In this document: in pieces, positions 1 to 9,844 of the stretch
Layout: each line of letters begins with the position of its first letter
Numbering within the stretch: position 1 is the first letter of the stretch
Assembly: GCA_008508345.1 (NCBI GenBank)
Contig: QNGE01000124.1
Location: forward strand, 29,687-93,686
Reading direction: 5' to 3'
Length of the DNA stretch: 64,000 bases
From: Paragonimus westermani
Taxonomy: Eukaryota > Platyhelminthes > Trematoda > Plagiorchiida > Troglotrematidae
The notes under the pieces: model-generated
Told to the model about the DNA's origin: nothing
Database searches by the model: none
What the model saw: only the letters and a program-made list of their open reading frames with translations
Translations under genes and position numbers: made by a program

Positions 1-685
1 ACGATCACCGTTCGCGTTGACTGAACCAATGCCGTAGGGTCCGAGGACTCCCGGCCAAGTTACAGAGTCGCGCCCAACTCTAGCGTTCAAGTCACCCAAA
101 ACGAACAGTCGGTCGTTCATTGGCGCAGACCGGATTGTGGCGGACAGCTGATCATAGAACTGGTCCTTTGTATCATCAGTGTGACACATAGTTGGACCAT
201 AAACACTAACAAATGTAGCACACTTACCTCGACCGAGTCGCAGGCGCATCGACAGCATTCGAGGGTTGATGTCGTGCGGTTCGCCTATCATCAAGCCATT
301 GATGCGATCAGCAACTGCAAAACAGACACCATGCTCCCGAACACTGTCTGCCGGGTAACCTATCCAGTAGAAGGTGTACCCAGCACCTACTTCCCGTAAC
401 TTACTTTGGTCTGCAAGATTTGTCTCACTCAAGGCTGCTACGTCGATTCCATACCGGCATAATTCCATCGTGATCAGGGCGGTGCGTCGTTCCGCTCGTT
501 CTGTGGCACTGCATCGATCCAGCAGCGTGCGCACGTTCCAAGTTCCAATGGTAAGCGTCTTGCGTCCCCGGGCCTGTTTCAAGTTGGTGTTCGGGGCACT
601 GAAGTCTAATTGAGCAATATCTGCTCGGGGTTTAGTGGTTGGGGGAAGTATGAGGGTGAGTGTCTGGCAGTAGCATATTTTCGCC
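1..685 (-). pseudogene. RTE-type non-LTR retrotransposon, endonuclease domain (partial, runs off left edge)
   Basis: Read on the minus strand from about 685 down to base 1, one frame stays open and encodes an apurinic-like endonuclease/exonuclease/phosphatase domain. Visible signature blocks in order are GTWNVRTLLD, then DVAALSETNL, then REHGVCFAV, then VSVYGPT and finally LFVLGDLNARVG. These are the metal-binding and active-site blocks of the endonucleases that nick target DNA for RTE/CR1-type retrotransposons. The reverse transcriptase would lie beyond the left edge. The frame has no stop or frameshift over about 220 codons, unlike the other RTE copies in this window, so this may be a young insertion. 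In-frame stops lie just upstream of 685 and no convincing start methionine precedes the first block, so the true start is unclear. It is not a host gene. Classified as pseudogene only because completeness cannot be judged. Confidence 0.85.
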
Positions 686-1530
686 TATCCGCCCTATCAT
701 GTACAGCAGATAGGGCGACCCGGTTTAACCTGAGCGACGGCCGATGCAGTATGGTATTTGGTTTATTTTGTACTATCATTGTTTGTATGGGCTTCGGATA
801 CTGCCAGGACGCCCAGTCCTGTGCAGGAGAGCTATTAGGGCCCTCAACCAAAACCTTTGGATAAAAAGCCTGTGCCGCAAGGCAGCAGGTGCTCACACAC
901 ACACACAGACGCGGCAGCATCAACCACCTAGGAGAGGATCGACAGCCGTATCAAAACAAATCCAGCACTCACCCACAGGAACAGTAATACTGTACAGACT
1001 ATCCAGGCAGACAGACATACAGTCAGTCCAGGCATAAACAAGCATCCTGCCCAACGAAGCCACAACACACGGTCACCACGCACAACGAAAGCATCTGCTT
1101 TTTGTCCGACTGCTCCCCTTTGGCCTATCTGATAAGGTTGAACCTGCAAGAACCGAAGTCCCAGTCAGCAAAGCCCGCCGGATCAAAACAACACACAAGC
1201 CTGACCACCACGCCAAGGTAGCAGAAAAGGTCAAGACGCACACACATACAACACACACAAGCACAATCACACACTCACGTGAACCTTCCCGTTGCTCGGC
1301 TAGCCTGTCCAGATGTGCAGTGTCTTTCTCTCATTGGCTTGTTATTGATGCATCGACCCGCCCTCTGTGCACTCTGTTCATAGTCAGATGTACCGCACTT
1401 TTCACGCTGGCTCGGTCAAGATGCACAAGGTTCCTGCTTCATCACTTCAGTTCTCACTTCAGTGCGCAGTATAAACATAACACGAGTGCCTCGTCAAAAA
1501 TTTCCCGTTGTTTCGTGTGATTGTGTGAGG
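686..1530. other. Probable 5' leader and flank of the RTE-type element; CA microsatellite
   Basis: This stretch is richer in G+C and in CA dinucleotides than most of the window. It includes a short (CA) run at 893-907 and further CACACA clusters between 1200 and 1275. Its position immediately upstream of the minus-strand endonuclease frame suggests it holds the 5' untranslated part of that retroelement, but I could not identify the 5' boundary. Short open frames here have no recognisable domain. Confidence 0.35.
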
Positions 1531-1916
1531 CCACAAAGAGATTTGCATCTGTAGAGTGAACCAACCTGAACGGCTGGAACTGACAGATTGGAGTGGAAGG
1601 TTGTGACAAGATTGTCAAGTTTGGACATTGAACTTGGCGGGGATTAAGCATCATGGACCTCGAAACCACATCGAGTGAGAGAATAGGAAGTGTACATGAA
1701 AGCGGAATGGCTCAGTTCACCAACACGAAGTCAACGTCCAAGTGCTGTGTTGCAACGTGTTCCAGCTACAGTTGAGCAATAGGGGCACACCACTGATTTA
1801 TGTGGAGAAACATATCTTGTCAACTTGGAATGAACTAGTCAGTCCACGTTTCATTGGCAGAGAGAAGGTTAACGAGTGAATGCAAACGCTGTCAATCTTG
1901 TCATGAAAATCGAAGA

Positions 1917-2125
1917 TTGGAATGGATGATTGGAATTGCTGGAGTTCAAATCCCGGTCATGGAAAGGATATGCACTACTGACGAGCTCTAATGAGAGCGA
2001 AACTCGAGTCTAGTGCTTCTTTCCGAAAGAGGCTGGCTGGAAAGTCTACCTGAATGCGAAGGCTGCGATCAAATGTGAGTGATGGTCAACTGGAAAACAA
2101 ACCAAATCTCCGACTCCACATCAGT
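1917..2125 (+). mobile_element. tRNA-derived SINE-like repeat, 5'-truncated single arm, with 9-bp target duplication
   Basis: The sequence starts inside the tRNA-like head and keeps the B-box-like segment GGAGTTCAAATCCCGG near 1949. It then runs through the family body (GAGCTCTAATGAGAGCGAAA, CCGAAAGAGGCTGGCTGGAA) to the conserved 3' terminus ending ATCAGT at 2125. It is flanked by the exact direct repeat AATCGAAGA at 1908-1916 and 2126-2134, a target-site duplication that fixes both ends. It is closely related to the copies at 18949-19602, 47886-48294 and 50319-50715. The A-box half of the head is missing, so this copy should not be transcribed by RNA polymerase III from its own promoter. Confidence 0.8.
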
Positions 2126-2134
2126 AATCGAAGA

Positions 2135-2328
2135 AGAGTTTACAACAGGTCGGACGAATGCAAGAATATTGCACAATTCATAGGCTATGTATATTGTTTG
2201 AACAAAACCGTTAGAACACGAAAACTGATAGATGCAAGCTGTACCAAATTTACAATAACATAAAACGGGTTTTTGATGTCGAGAAGTTAGGGGGCAGGGT
2301 GGATAGTCAATCGGTGGATTAGGAAAGG
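2135..2328 (-). other. Likely 3' untranslated tail of the adjacent Penelope-like fragment
   Basis: This stretch lies directly downstream (minus strand) of the stop codon of the Penelope-like endonuclease at 2329 and ends at the target duplication of the SINE-like repeat. It has no conserved open frame of its own. A faint match to the Cys-rich start of a second GIY-YIG domain can be read on the minus strand near 2170-2240, but it is too weak to annotate as coding. Confidence 0.3.
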
Positions 2329-2787
2329 TCAGTAATTCCAGGGAAGGATCAAATTTACGAGCAATTGTTTCTGAACACACAGGGCCGGCTTCAGTCGACT
2401 GATTGCGACCGCCTCGGCAAACCGCAGGAATCTTGGATTGGAGTGACACAGTAAGATTCTGAAAGCACCAACTGGGTGGATAATGTGACCAGCGGTCAGG
2501 AAGTGTCTTGCGACTGCGGACGCTGATTGATTGCGTGTTCCAACCACATTGTCGTTCTTCTCTAATACAAAGCTCTGCACCCATTTAGACAAATGTTCAT
2601 TCACTCTGCAGATCAAGCACCTCTCTGTTCTGCCTATGTAACTTTCATTGAAGTTACATGTAAATTGGTAGATACAATGTGTGGTGGCACCGACAGACTG
2701 ATCTCCTTTGATTGAAGGGACAGGCAGTTCCTGGGTCCGGGCTAATACACAGAGTTCCGCTGCGTTAAATGTTCGTTTAATCGAATT
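2329..2787 (-). pseudogene. Penelope-like element, C-terminal GIY-YIG endonuclease fragment
   Basis: The minus-strand frame is open from 2787 to the stop at 2329. It encodes the end of a Penelope-like retroelement protein. In order it shows the linker block KRTFNAAELCVLARTQ, the GIY-YIG-type block CIYQFTCNF followed by SYIGRTERCL, then VNEHLSKWVQ. It ends with an Arg/Leu-rich tail finishing LLVNLILPWNY, which is how these proteins usually end. The GIY-YIG nuclease cuts target DNA for insertion. The reverse transcriptase part is missing: the frame is stopped at 2788-2790, just upstream of the linker, and only short shifted traces continue beyond. It differs clearly in sequence from the other Penelope-like copy at 18745-20545, so it represents a second lineage of the family. 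Confidence 0.8.
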
Positions 2788-2790
2788 CTA

Positions 2791-3386
2791 CATAAACCTT
2801 CTTTAGCACTATTCTGTAAGACGGTCATCGATCGTACGAATAGAACTTACATCAACCGTTGTGTGTCCATAGACTAGTTTTCACTATTGGAAAGTTTAAC
2901 GATATCTCAGCAAAGACTGGCTTGAACATATTCGCCCAGAATTGGCAATATTGGTCGTTTGAGAGGGTATTAAGCTAGCCTGATTTGTAATTGTGGAATA
3001 AACAATGCACTTATTCTTATTACTAACAAATGACGATTCTGAACTCATAAGATCAGAAGGGTTGAAAACAGTTAATTGCACCATGTATGCTAACTTTTCC
3101 TCTAGCAAAGTTTTATTGAGAACCAACCACATATTCCCCCGCCCAATGACAACGTGATTATGGTCAGTTTTCCAATGGATCACCCGCCAACGATGACAAT
3201 GTATTAGGTCTTCTCACACAGTTTGCCGGAGTTATATTTCTAAAAGCTTCTGTTGTATCTACAACAGAAGCAATATCTGATTCAAATGCAGTCCTATCAC
3301 ATAAATGTTACTTATACTCTCTGAACCATTTTATTCTTCACCGGCCATCGGGTTTAGACAATTTACGGGCTCCGAGCTCCCGGTGT
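2791..3386. other. No gene seen
   Basis: Short shifted traces of the Penelope-like protein may continue to about 2830 on the minus strand. Beyond that I see only short open frames without recognisable domains. Confidence 0.3.
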
Positions 3387-3467
3387 GGCTTTGTAGCTCA
3401 ACTGGTAGAGCGCTTGCCGCGTTTAGGCATGCAGTGTCTGTCGCTGATTCGAATCCAGTTGGGTCTC
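3387..3467 (+). tRNA. tRNA-like sequence, probably a tRNA pseudogene or tRNA-derived repeat head
   Basis: A good A box (TAGCTCAACTGGTAGAGCG) and B box (GATTCGAATCC) are present at the right spacing, and a perfect D stem GCTC/GAGC is visible. The T stem pairs at about four of five positions. The predicted acceptor stem GGCTTTG against TGGGTCT pairs poorly, and the anticodon arm (CTTGCCGCGTTTAGGCATGCAG) does not form a standard 5-bp stem with a 7-base loop. I therefore assign no anticodon. It is unlike the SINE-like family found elsewhere in the window. Confidence 0.45.
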
Positions 3468-3469
3468 AT

Positions 3470-4998
3470 CCAAAAGTTACGGTTGAATAAGGCATGTAAA
3501 GTTGTTTTTACAATCTCTCCGCATTGATTCATATAACATGTACCTGGCAAAGTACTGTCAAACAGTCCAGTACAGTACACGCATATGAGGGTTAATTTTG
3601 TGTTCACTGCCTTTTCTAAGGTGAAAGAAATCGGTATAATTTTAGTAACAAAACAGTTGAAGGTGTTCGCCTAGTCAACCTGCCCTCACCTACGTTAAAA
3701 GCGCCACCGACCATTGTTTATAATCTCAACTTCAGTCGACTTCCATACCATTTGCGTAAACTTTACTTCCCGTCATCTTGTCTGCTAATCACTCAGTCTG
3801 CTCAATGGGATATCTGACGTTATCTACATATGTTTACAAAAGGCTAACTGTACGTGTATGTTTGTAATGCATTGCAAATCGTATGTGATCGGATTAAACC
3901 TGGTTACTCACTGTAATTTGTCTCCTGTTTTTTATTCAGTTTCAGTAATCTAGCAAACAGTGGTCTGACCGTCAACTTCCCATTGTCCTTTCAAAGCTGA
4001 ATAACTTCGCTTTTCAACGATAAAATGTAGTCACAATGATTCTATTGCTCAGGTTTGTCCATAGCTGAGACTGGACATATAAGCATGAGGAAATGAACAG
4101 AAGAGTTCCATCGTTTACTTGAGTTTAAACGTAAATAAGCTCCGATGGAAACATTTGATTTCGGCTTGTGTGCATGTAAGCACCATTATAACACTTAAGG
4201 TTCACCGGAGGTTAAGAGAACATTAGCAAATAGCCAAACTCTTGACGGCTTTTCAGTTGTTATTGTTCATTTACAGTTAAAGCGCGCCCTGCCAATCACA
4301 TGTACTAGTTAACAAAATGAGTGATCCTAGGAATGGGGACAACCGAAGATTATGTTCCCCAGTTCTGTTTGTTTAACCGAGTGCTTTCAACTTGATGTTC
4401 ACACACTAGTTCTTCCTCATTGCTTCCCCTTAAAACAATTTGAAGTTATGCATGAAAAACCATCAGAAAGTATGCGTTCAACTTCTATGGATAAGAGAGT
4501 AAATCATAGAGTTGATATTTCTTTACAAAAAAATGGGAATTCTAGGTACCCCTTTACAACGGGGTATCTTGTGCTCCCTATGTCACGAAATTTATCTCAT
4601 TTTCACGTCAATGGAAATGCGGTCTGGGGCAAGGGAGACAGTCATTGGGATAATGAGAGTGACTGGTCTAGGAGAAAGTAAACTTCAATCGTTACTCCAG
4701 TGAGAGGTGCATAAACAGTGAGAATGGCTGAAAGGATGCCCAGATGAAATCAGGCCATATTTAAGTGTAATTTTTACGTTTTTACTTCCCATCGCGAACA
4801 TAGTAGCAAATGTATCAGTATTGATACTCAAACAGACGGAATACTGGCCAAGCTGTTTGCATATGTACAACGAAGTGTCTTTTACAATGGTTTTGGTGTA
4901 AGTGGTATGAGCATTGCCAAGAGAAAATGCGCGGGAAATTCGAAAACAATGTTTGGCGGGGTGGATGGAAAAATTATTCTACCTTAAATTCCACTGTA
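3470..4998. other. Region downstream of the Tincar-like gene; candidate poly(A) signal
   Basis: This stretch should contain the 3' untranslated region of the minus-strand Tincar-like gene, whose stop codon is at 4999-5001. The only canonical AATAAA on the minus strand within about 1.1 kb is at 3931-3936. It is a candidate signal with no supporting evidence beyond the hexamer. Short open frames on both strands, the longest 109 codons at 4352-4681, have no recognisable domain. Confidence 0.3.
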
Positions 4999-7421
4999 TC
5001 ATACTTGACTGCACAACTGATCATTAGAATTTGTTAATGTAGCTCGATCCGAATTGGAATAAGCTGGTCGATTCACGATTTTTCTGGATTTCAGACTTGT
5101 AAACCCAGTCAGATCTGTGGAGATCTCCGCCTCTTCTGTCAGGATGGTTTCAGTTAGATCACTATTAATATGATTGGCATTGATTTTACAATCAAGGGAA
5201 GGGGTTGTTGTAGAGCAGCCGCCGAAATGGCTAAAAGCCTCCGGTTTTAATCGGCTACATCTAGGCTGTGGTTCGCTGCCAATCAAGCTTCCATGTCCGT
5301 TCGTGTAAACTCCACTGTCACTGCTTCCGTTTGCACCATCCTGGTTATGACGATAATTCGCAGAATCCATTTCTTTAAAAGTCACTCGAGAACCATTTCT
5401 TTTACACTGAACACTCCGACTTTGTGGAAGCGGTGGTGATGGGTCTCTCCCGTCAGGTAGTTGAGAGTTCACTGATGGCGCTCTCGGAGGCACGTTATGT
5501 CGGGTAAACGTAGCTAGGGTAGCATATGTTGGTTCATTGTTGTCATTTATTCTGTTCGACTGCCTCAGTAGAGCGGCCTGCATCGCAGCGATCTTTTTTC
5601 CTCTACCTCCAGCGGAGTTATGAGTAGAATAGTCATTTGTAGCTTCCAGCGGTGACGTTTCTCTGGAGCTTCCATCACCCGGCGTGTTGAATGGTGCTGG
5701 GCTAAACGAATGCTGCGAAGAAGGATGATAATTACTCAAGGCGGGGAGAATATTCGAGTAGTTGTTCGAAACCTGCACAGGTTTAAAATACCTAGCGTCG
5801 TTATTATTTCTGTCAGCTGATCCAGGTCGACCGTCGGAGTCGTCCGATACTGTTGGTGGTCCAACGCGAAGACCAGCGATGTGTGACTGGTAGGTTTCTC
5901 CACCGGCCATTGCTACAGCCTCCATAGATGGTGCAATTTCATTAAAACAACCGTATAGAGAATCTCGACCACTGCCTGCCTCCGGTATGCCATTCATATG
6001 TGTATTAGGCATGGTTATGTTGATTGGATGCACCTGGCCTGTTTCCGTAACAGGCAGGCTAGCGGTGACACCTTCTTGTTCACTAGCCATCCATGAAGCA
6101 TAGGGTATGTAGGGCCAAAATGCTGGATAGGTTGTTTGCAGTTGCTGTAAATTACCTCCATTAATTGGGACGTTTCCACCGTATGGATTCATCACAGTCG
6201 AGGCATGATTCAAATCGTTCGCATTAAGTTTGAACCAGAAGGGTGGAACTGCATGAAGCAGTCGAAAACGCCAGGCATTCTTCACTCCCAGTCCAAACCA
6301 CATTAGTAGCCAAACAATCAGATAGAACACTGTGATTAGGACATTGATAAGAGCCACTCTTGATCCGACAGTCCAGTATATTTTCAATGTTGGGCCTGCG
6401 AGACAAATACGTGTGATCAACAGCCAAGTAAAACTGAGCGCGGCAGTCACCAATATGCCATACTGAGAGCGCTTATGTGGCTTTGCTTTACCCCCTTCCC
6501 CCAAATCCGTTAGTGTGTGTACTGAGGCTGAAATGTCCCCACTTCCTGTCCCGAAATTCATACCGTGCACACGTTTCAGTGTGCTGGATGCTTCACTTGC
6601 GTTCGAAGTGAACTGACTTGGAATTGGAGTAGTTGCGCGTTTTGCCGAGCGTGAAGTCCGACGACCTGATAAAGGGGGTGGCCGCCATAATTTGGTCGTT
6701 ATGGCAATTGTTAATGGAAGGCCAAGCATAGTTTCCCTCACAAACTCACCCTCGGTGTCGTCCACCTTGAGATCTGCTCCATAAGATAGATTATTTACGT
6801 CTGGACACTGCTCACCTCCACAATCGGTCACGGTCAACGTCCCATTACAATTCACTTTACATTGATGACCTAGTCGAAATGGTCGAGAGAGCGGCATTTC
6901 ACCGTTAACTAGCAGTTGGGCATAGTTTATTACTGCACGTTCAAACTGCTGTTCACCGTAGACATAGATAGCCAACAGATTTATGAGCACAGCTGGCAAT
7001 CCCATTGCACTGAGAATCAGACAATGAAAGGGTGAGAACGTTTGATCGATTGGACTCAGACTCAGTATCGTACGTCCGCCTGGTTCCCTAATTCCAACGA
7101 CAGCCAGTTTATAAACAACTGCAATAGTTGCTATGTCTACAAGGACGAACATGCTGCTCAGCGCAACATAGGCAGACATGAGGATGGAAAAGGGTCGACT
7201 GGTGAAATAGAACGGTGCTGCATATCTCACAGTTAATAGGGCAAATCCCACAATGAGAAATGTATATTCTGGGCTGATGGGAGATGGGGTGATAGGATAC
7301 GTGTGACCCGGAAATGGACGTTCGTTTGTTGTCACAGCTTCTGCTTGTTCATCGTTGGTGACCTGGGTGGATAGTGCTGACCGTCCAAATATTCCATCCA
7401 GATTGGAATGCAGAATATAAC
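4999..7421 (-). CDS. tinc: Tincar-like multi-pass membrane protein, C-terminal coding exon
   Basis: This exon encodes residues 233-1039 of the predicted protein. It carries five hydrophobic segments at about 285-303, 310-338, 363-387, 553-573 and 589-611, the last followed by WLLMWFGLGVKNAWRF. That end of segment eight, and a block resembling ILHSNLDGIF just after the splice, fit the Drosophila Tincar family. A long loop (about 390-550) and a roughly 425-residue Ser/Pro/Asn-rich tail are low in predicted structure. The exon start is set by the acceptor TTTTTGCATTCATTTCCTGTAG immediately above 7421; the frame continues open to 7548 but that part is intron. The first two bases complete the codon begun by the upstream exon at 46412. 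The protein ends CSQV, a possible class I PDZ ligand. Tincar functions in insect eye and heart development; its role in flatworms is unknown to me. Confidence 0.82.
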
Positions 7422-7964
7422 CTACAGGAAATGAATGCAAAAAGCGATTAACGTAAACACTGGCAATGATTAAACAGATTTCACCGTGTGCAATTTGTAT
7501 GTTGCGTAAACACTCAATAGACCAAAAAGTGGTTATTTGCGTTATCAAGACATTGTTTTCTTTTCAACTTCTCTAAACATTTACTTCACTGGTTTCGTGG
7601 CATGCAAGCCGGGAACTTCATCAAATTTACTCTGCTTGTTAGACATTTGATTGACATATTTCACCTAACTAAATGTCTGATTGATACAAACGCATTCACC
7701 GCTGTAATCTGTGGGCAAAATCTATCAATGTAAGTTAACTGCCAAAATGTTTATTGGGGATATACATTTCGAAGAAGGAGGCCGGCTGTTCAGCTGACAA
7801 ATAAACTGCACTAATTCATTTACTAAAGCGTCAGTAGTAATCCACTTGGAAAACATGGGCTTAACTCACAAACTTCTGTTTTCCTGCTCCACTTTGGCTG
7901 CACTGAACACGCCGTTGATTAGTAAAACTGAACTGAAAATGTTTCTGATATAGTTGCACAGTAG

Positions 7965-8160
7965 TCGAACCTCACTTGCAATTGGTCATAGTTAACACGT
8001 TCGCACAGGCGTTCCAGTCAGCACCTTCCGAAAAGAAGTACTATACTCGAGATTCACTTTTTCTGGAACTCGTCATTAAAGCATATCCCTGTCACTCCCC
8101 GTATTGGGAGTTTAGCCACGTGATTGTGGAGCTACCGTGTTGACCATGTGGTGTTGAGTA
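7965..8160 (-). mobile_element. Degenerate copy of the tRNA-derived SINE-like repeat
   Basis: On the minus strand the order of family blocks is preserved but diverged: GTGGTCAACACGGTAG (head), then CATATGC-like spacing, then CTCGAGTATAGTACTTCTTT and TCGGAAGGTGCTGACTGGAA. No target duplication is visible, consistent with an old insertion inside the Tincar-like intron. Confidence 0.6.
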
Positions 8161-8164
8161 AGTT

Positions 8165-9650
8165 GTAAAAAGCAATGGTTGCTCAAGTCCGAAGTCTATG
8201 GTGTCAGTTATATAGTTTGTTAGTGCAACATTTAGGATACCTTGTGCTAGAAACAAGACATTTTAATGAAGAATCAGTTGGACCACTTCACTGACATATT
8301 TTTACTCATAAACATTCATCTATCGATAAGTTACTCTCGGCACCATTCTGTTAGCACTAACAGTAAGGTGTCCTCTAGCTACGGAATGAGTGACCATAGT
8401 AACATGTATGGCCTAATATTGTGGAATACCAGATTATCCGTAGCCTTTCTTTTGGAAGCGCCCTCAAAAATGTGGTTGCCGAAATCACTCACATGACTTT
8501 ATCCGTATGATTTTTAATGTTCCTACATTACAGCCTGTATCGTTTTTAGTACATCTTTATTTAGCAGCTGACAGGAAAAATGGTAGTCACACTGTCTAAA
8601 CGCGCCGTTCAACATCGAGAAAGGTATGTGTAAAAGTTAATATTCAGAAATGAAAGACATTAGGATGTCTGAATCCAAGCGTAATTCTGGTTAATGCCAC
8701 TAAGCAATAGGCGGTTAGCTTTTACGTTTACTGGTGAATGGTCTGACTGCACTGAATTCTATCAGTAAGCTGGTGGTAAATAATTCGGATAACAAAAATA
8801 TTTCAGCTAACGCTGCTATGGATTGAAACAAGGTCAAGCGTTTACGTATGGTTTGAAAATCGTTCTTATGTAGAAAACTTTTAACCCAAGTTGAACAATG
8901 ACGCCGTTCTACGTGCTCAATCGGAAATGGACCAGATGATATCAAAACCGGAGTGTATTTTCATACGACTGCACGGAAGTGGCCTATCTCACAAGAGTAT
9001 CTTACGTCTCAGATAATGTACCTCAGGATTAATGACAGTTGCTCGTATCTTTTATTCAACCCTATCTATTTGATTGTTTTGATTTGCAACGAATCACTCA
9101 AGGGTGAACCACTTGACATAGGCTACACACCTATCGTATACATAGCAGCATCAGCAGCACACTTCTTTCAGACTAGTCCTACAGTATACGTTTTGAATTA
9201 GCAACGGAGAGGATACGAATTTTGTTCCCTAACTCACCTGATTTGAGTGCAAACAGCAGTCGTGTAATCGCCAACCGACCAGTCCTGATGAGTTGTTTTG
9301 CTTTAAACAATTGTCAACACATACTGAGTGTGAATGAAAAAGACAGTAGGCTAATTGTGCACGATTTCTGTCCCGACGCAAATTGCGTACTATCTTCCTA
9401 TTCTCTCTGTTCAAATTCTTAACCAGAAAAGAATGTTTCGACATGCTGAATTAGCCAGTAGAGTCGGTTGTTGAAAAAGTTTGAGGCCTAAGATTTACAG
9501 GTGAAGAGAGTCTTTGTGATGAACATGACGTTCTGAAGGAAGCATAATTGTACAGTCTCAAAGAAGACAACGCGCATGGAATCAAAATGAATTCGACCAA
9601 CTTATTTACTGATTTTGAGTTTCATCAAACCTCTTTCTGTTATGAGGCAA
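8165..9650. other. Intronic, no gene seen
   Basis: AT-rich intronic sequence. Only short open frames on both strands, none with a recognisable domain. Confidence 0.4.
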
Positions 9651-9829
9651 GTTATTGAAGATAAAAGCGGGTTGCAAGAAACTGAAGGTTAGAGATTTAA
9701 TTGCTTCAACTGCTGAAGTGTATATATGTATATATACATATGTATATATATATACATTTCAGCAACTGCATCAACTGAATCTCTAGCCTTCAGTTTCTTG
9801 TAACACGCTTTTATCTTATATATAACTCA
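9651..9829. repeat. Long hairpin (inverted repeat) with TA-rich loop, MITE-like
   Basis: The left arm (about 9651-9729, starting GTTATTGAAGATAAAAGC) is the near-perfect reverse complement of the right arm (about 9753-9829, ending GCTTTTATCTTATATATAAC). They share a core around CAAGAAACTGAAGG and GAGATT. The loop is an alternating TA/GTATATA tract at 9721-9754. Further TA repeats follow at 9826-9844. The structure resembles a small non-autonomous foldback or MITE; I see no clear target duplication apart from the TA-rich flank. Confidence 0.7.
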
Positions 9830-9844
9830 TATATATATATATAC

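Noticed and set aside
2069..2584. 171-codon minus-strand open frame
   Set aside because: It runs across the shifted frame of the Penelope-like endonuclease, its 3' tail and the reversed SINE-like repeat (ending LTITHI), so it is a chance composite.
7422..7548. Extension of the Tincar-like C-terminal frame upstream of 7421
   Set aside because: The strong acceptor at 7422 and the phase match with the upstream exon show that this open stretch is intron.
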